Source: Seminavis robusta
Taxonomy: Eukaryota > Bacillariophyta > Bacillariophyceae > Naviculales > Naviculaceae
Reading direction: 5' to 3'
Length of the DNA stretch: 21,286 nucleotides
Assembly: GCA_903772945.1 (NCBI GenBank)
Contig: CAICTM010001868.1
Location: 1 to 21,286 of the forward strand
In this document: piece by piece, positions 18,187 through 21,286 of the stretch
How positions within the stretch are numbered: position 1 is the stretch's first letter
Layout of the letters: the number at the start of each line of letters is the position of its first letter
The notes under the pieces: generated by a model
Database searches by the model: none
What the model was told of the DNA's origin: nothing
Seen by the model: the letters and a program-made list of their open reading frames with translations, nothing else
Made by a program: the position numbers and the translations under genes

Positions 18187-18693
18187 CTAGGTAGCGGGCT
18201 TTAGCAATTCATGGTTGCCGCTTTCGATCTTGCCAAATGTGATTTTGGACAGGCATTGTTGCCTTATTAGTAATCTTGTTTGAGAGGCATTGATGGGCTG
18301 ATGTAGTGCATCATTATGTGGGGTATCCAATTCCGGAATGCAAGCAGTTGATGATCTGCGAGGTGTAGACATGTACTTGAACTGTGCGGGAATTAATTTT
18401 GCAAATTGTGAGAGGGTTTGCAATTTGTGAGATGGTTCATTTCGGAAACCATGATTAGAGTCATAGTTGTGAGAACTCATGAGGGTTAGAGTTTCCACGC
18501 CATTGGACGTGGAAACTTGGACGGGGTGTTTGCCAAGCGTGCTGCTGTTCGACACAGCGAGAAGCCTCATTACTGTTAGTTTCCCACCGTTCCCTCTTAT
18601 GTATGTGCCAACCATTTGCCGGCTCTTACAACGTCCTTGGATGGCACCTTCATCTTTTGCTGCCTCTCTGATGTCCTTGACAGCCATCTCCAA
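18187..18693 (-). CDS. Doubtful open reading frame
   Basis: A minus-strand frame has an ATG at 18685-18687 (MAVKDIREAAKDEGA) and would give about 166 residues. It has no signal peptide, membrane segment or motif that I recognise. Its start overlaps sequence related to the repeat mosaic at 17.3-17.8 kb, which lowers the likelihood of a real gene. It is listed only because it is the longest frame in this interval and is not obviously a shadow of another gene. Confidence 0.15.
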   Translation of the reverse strand: MEMAVKDIREAAKDEGAIQGRCKSRQMVGTYIRGNGGKLTVMRLLAVSNSSTLGKHPVQVSTSNGVETLTLMSSHNYDSNHGFRNEPSHKLQTLSQFAKLIPAQFKYMSTPRRSSTACIPELDTPHNDALHQPINASQTRLLIRQQCLSKITFGKIESGNHELLKPAT

Positions 18694-19333
18694 ACTGACT
18701 GGACATCAGCTAATTTTTTGCTGTCTGTGACATTGTGTCCTTTTAAATGGTGATAGCATCTTCATATAGAGTGATCTGCACATTAAGACGGACCATTCCG
18801 CGGAATATTCTCTTCAGAGCTGGATATCGAATTGGTACTCTTAATTTAAAAAGCAGGGAATCGAGAGAACACATGTAGTTGAGTATGCCACAAAATTCCC
18901 AACCTCAGAGTGTTCTTAGAAGAGGAGTTACCGGCCGTTGAAGATTTCAACCACTCCACAGCGAATTCTTTTTCACTGCAGATTAAGACCATATGATGTC
19001 ACACGTAGCCTCTAGTACTGAATCTACGTAGGATCCGGTACCGGTACCGTACTCTATGGAGTGAAACTCCCAAGGTGCAGGGCACCTCTACCGCCGGTCT
19101 CGGCACCTCTATTATAGTCTATCAGTGTACCGGTATCGTCACTGGTTCCTCTTTGGAAGCTATCGACACTCCTTCCTCTAACATATCGGCACTGCTTCCT
19201 CTAGCTAGCTACCGGTAGAGGTGCAATACACGGCTCTTAGCCAATGCAATACACGGCTCTCAGCCTTATTCGCGACTCGATCCTAGATAGGGTCTGAGTT
19301 CGACTCATGACGTAGTCCTTCGCGAATAGTCAT
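18694..19333. other. Intergenic stretch with short tandem duplications
   Basis: GGTACCGGTACC-type palindromes lie at about 19033-19049. A 20-base unit GCAATACACGGCTCTTAGCC is duplicated with one change at 19223-19243 and 19246-19265. Shorter echoes are CACCTCTACCGCCGG / CACCTCTATTATAG and CACTCCTTCCTCTA / CACTGCTTCCTCTA. No gene is seen. Confidence 0.55.
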
Positions 19334-19662
19334 TGGAGACAGAATTCTCAATGACCGCTCTAGTCATACTAGGTTGATGATGAAACATCGCTCTAGATAT
19401 TTAGCCAGCGTGGAGTACTTCCACGCCACTAGAATGAATTGCTAGACGAATCTTCCACGTTCCGTTTTGGATCGTGGAACGAGTAGGATTCTACCCAACA
19501 CTCTATCTCACTCTACAGTCTCCCGCGGAGTTCAGATCTACGATCCTTTGATTGTGGATCTCTCTGTTGATTAGTTTTCATAGCTTCTAATCCTCTCATA
19601 ACTTTCATTCTCTCAAACTAAAACACTCGAAAGATCTTTACACTAGCTTTTAGCGTAGTGCA
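19334..19662 (+). repeat. 5' LTR of a second, gag-bearing element of the same family
   Basis: It aligns along its whole length with 3178-3510, starting TGGAGACAG and ending in GCGTAGTGCA. Its hairpins are shared: CTAGT-cat-ACTAG at 19360-19372 and GCGTGGA-gtact-TCCACGC at 19408-19426, the latter with the same stem but a different loop from copy 1. A gag-like gene begins 51 bases after its end, which makes this the 5' LTR. The matching 3' LTR must be beyond the window. The start could lie further left if the LTR is longer. Confidence 0.8.
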
Positions 19663-19712
19663 TTTTGTTAACAAACACAATAGCTTTCAGCTACCCTCAA
19701 CCTATCCTCACC

Positions 19713-20950
19713 ATGAAGATTGCCAAAGACGCATACACCACTTCGAGTCTAAGCTGCGACAAACCAATCCTTCCTCTCATCGACCTCGATGATGAATGCG
19801 AAATCGACGATTCTCGCTCTACCACCTACAAACTCGCACTTTCCAGCAGATGCTAACAGTGCCAAGTACAACCTTCAAGGTCCAAATCATCAATGGATCT
19901 GGACTCCACGTCAGACCATCAAGTGGGCTGGACGTATGGAGAAAGTCTTCGTCGGGCTCGCCATTGCTACGCTGACGACAAACATAACCTCCTCAGGGAA
20001 TGACTTCTAGCTCTGCCAAGAGCAGTTACGAATCTAGCTGTGCAGGCCATCGTGAAATACTTGGAATGCCTTGCGCCAGTTGCAGTCAACGCGATTCCTC
20101 ACGCGAATACGTGGCGGTGAAGACGAAGCCACTTTCCAAGCACGTTTCCAGGCTGCCTGGAACGGAGCAGCTCAGCCTGCTTTGGACGACGCTGACATTA
20201 CGTTTGGCATAAATGCCTGTATCGAAGCGGTCTGTCCCTACAAGGCGCTTGAAAAGCAGAAACGCTTCATGCGCCGCAAGATGCGTAAGCCTGCGATATG
20301 CTACTCGGGCTTATGCAACAACCTCAGTCGGATGAACACCGATGAACTTCCTCGTCTACCACCTTTTGGACCCAACCAAACGTTGAACCATGACGAAGTC
20401 ATTGACATTGTTTGTCATGGAATTCCACGCTCGTGGATGAAGAAGATGGACGAACACGACTTCGATCCTTTCTCAGCTCCTATCGGGGAAACCATTGGAT
20501 TCTGCGAACGCATGGAATCCTCCGAAGACTTTGACAGGGCGGTGATTCCAAGCAAGCTCCTACGAAGAAGAACAACAGCAAGAAGTACAAGTCTACTCGC
20601 AACAACGAAACTCTTCCAAGAAGAAGAAAAATGGTGTGACTACCAGAGTCCAGCACTCACACTGCTGATGCATGACTTTGAAGAAGCTCAAGGCCAAGTC
20701 TCAGTCTTCGTCTGACAACGATACAAGCCAGCGTACAACAAGAAAAGATTGGAAACGCAAGTCGCGACGCCAAGACCTACACCAAGAAGGAACTCTCTGT
20801 CCTCATGAAGAAGGTTTCCAACGCTGCGGTCAAGGGCTGATCGCAAGAAGAAAGCGAATGCAACCATGTTGCCAACGCAAGTCTGACAACTCGACAGAGG
20901 ACGACTCCTCTGTTGGATCCATCAACATGATGACAAGAAAATGGCTGCTG
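19713..20950 (+). pseudogene. Retrotransposon gag, frameshifted
   Basis: Gag would form the particle that packages element RNA. The first ATG after the LTR (19713) opens MKIAKDAYTTSSLS..., which stops at 19854-19856. Protein-like sequence then continues in other frames (around 19790-20010 and 20020-20110) before a longer open frame to 20715. That frame carries gag-type motifs: KALEKQKRFMRRKMRKP, then LPPFGPNQTLNHDEVIDIV, CHGIPRSWMKKMDEHDFDPF and a CERMESSEDF segment. Near 20654-20700 a frame reads H-S-H-C-stop-C-MTLKKLKAK, the remains of a CCHC-type zinc knuckle. At least three frame changes are needed, so this copy is inactive unless some are assembly errors. The superfamily (Copia-like is my guess) is not shown, because protease, integrase and reverse transcriptase are not in the window. 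Confidence 0.6.
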
Positions 20951-21286
20951 TGACAAGGCGCTTGCCGAATTCGACTTCAATCATTCGGATGGAGAGATCT
21001 CCGTCTGAGGTTAGGCCAGGATGATATCCACAACCATTTCTCATATACTAAGTGATTAAGATATCTCACTAAATAGTAAACAAGATTTGTTTCAACTAAC
21101 GAAGTCTACGGCCAATTAGATAATTCCTAGACTACTCAACTAGAAACTACGATCTGTTCAGCATGTTAACTTGTCCATGGCATCAACTCATCAACGTCAC
21201 AGACAAGAGAAACTACATCGTCCTGGCGATACTAGGCCGCTCTCGAGTCGGTGAATGCGTTGGTGACTCAATGCTCCCGCTCTGGC
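20951..21286 (+). mobile_element. Continuation of the second LTR element, unresolved
   Basis: The 336 bases after the gag remains have stops in all plus frames and no motif that I recognise. They should belong to the internal region of the element that starts at 19334, which runs past the window end. Confidence 0.4.

Overview
The window looks like repeat-rich nuclear DNA from a stramenopile alga, most likely a diatom. The evidence is short GT-AG introns (80-120 bp), a nuclear-type tRNA-His, eukaryotic secretory and membrane genes, a Crypton-type tyrosine recombinase with an intron, and an LTR retroelement whose gag resembles those I associate with diatom elements. The assignment is an inference; no organelle or bacterial signal is seen.

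Layout: 1-3510 is a nearly complete but coding-empty LTR element (end of the 5' LTR at 1-40, internal region without credible genes, 3' LTR ending at 3510). It abuts 3511-5014, the 3' part of a Crypton-like recombinase gene that is 5'-truncated exactly at the LTR edge and carries an in-frame TGA. 5015-6091 is non-coding and holds palindromes and a degenerate CGACTTT array. 6092-7041 is a broken methyltransferase-like gene. 7184-8087 holds a truncated unknown gene (minus strand) next to AT-rich repeats and a possible transposase remnant.

The conserved gene block is on the minus strand: an ER prolyl 4-hydroxylase-type protein (8985-10626, one intron), an unknown secreted protein with a hydrophobic tail (11560-12459), and the LCB1 subunit of serine palmitoyltransferase (13809-15986, two introns). 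All three belong to the secretory or ER compartment, but their spacing (about 0.9-1.4 kb) shows no operon-like coupling. A plus-strand tRNA-His(GTG) lies at 17212-17283. It is followed by a mosaic of shuffled short repeats (17286-17858).

From 19334 a second LTR of the same family as the one at 3178-3510 begins another element, with a frameshifted gag running to about 20950 and the rest beyond the window. The two elements form a plausible pair: a non-autonomous, gene-less derivative and a relative that encodes proteins. Sequence from about 7.7 to 19.3 kb outside the named genes is mostly short repeats, GCTAGC/GGTACC-type palindromes and unremarkable intergenic DNA.
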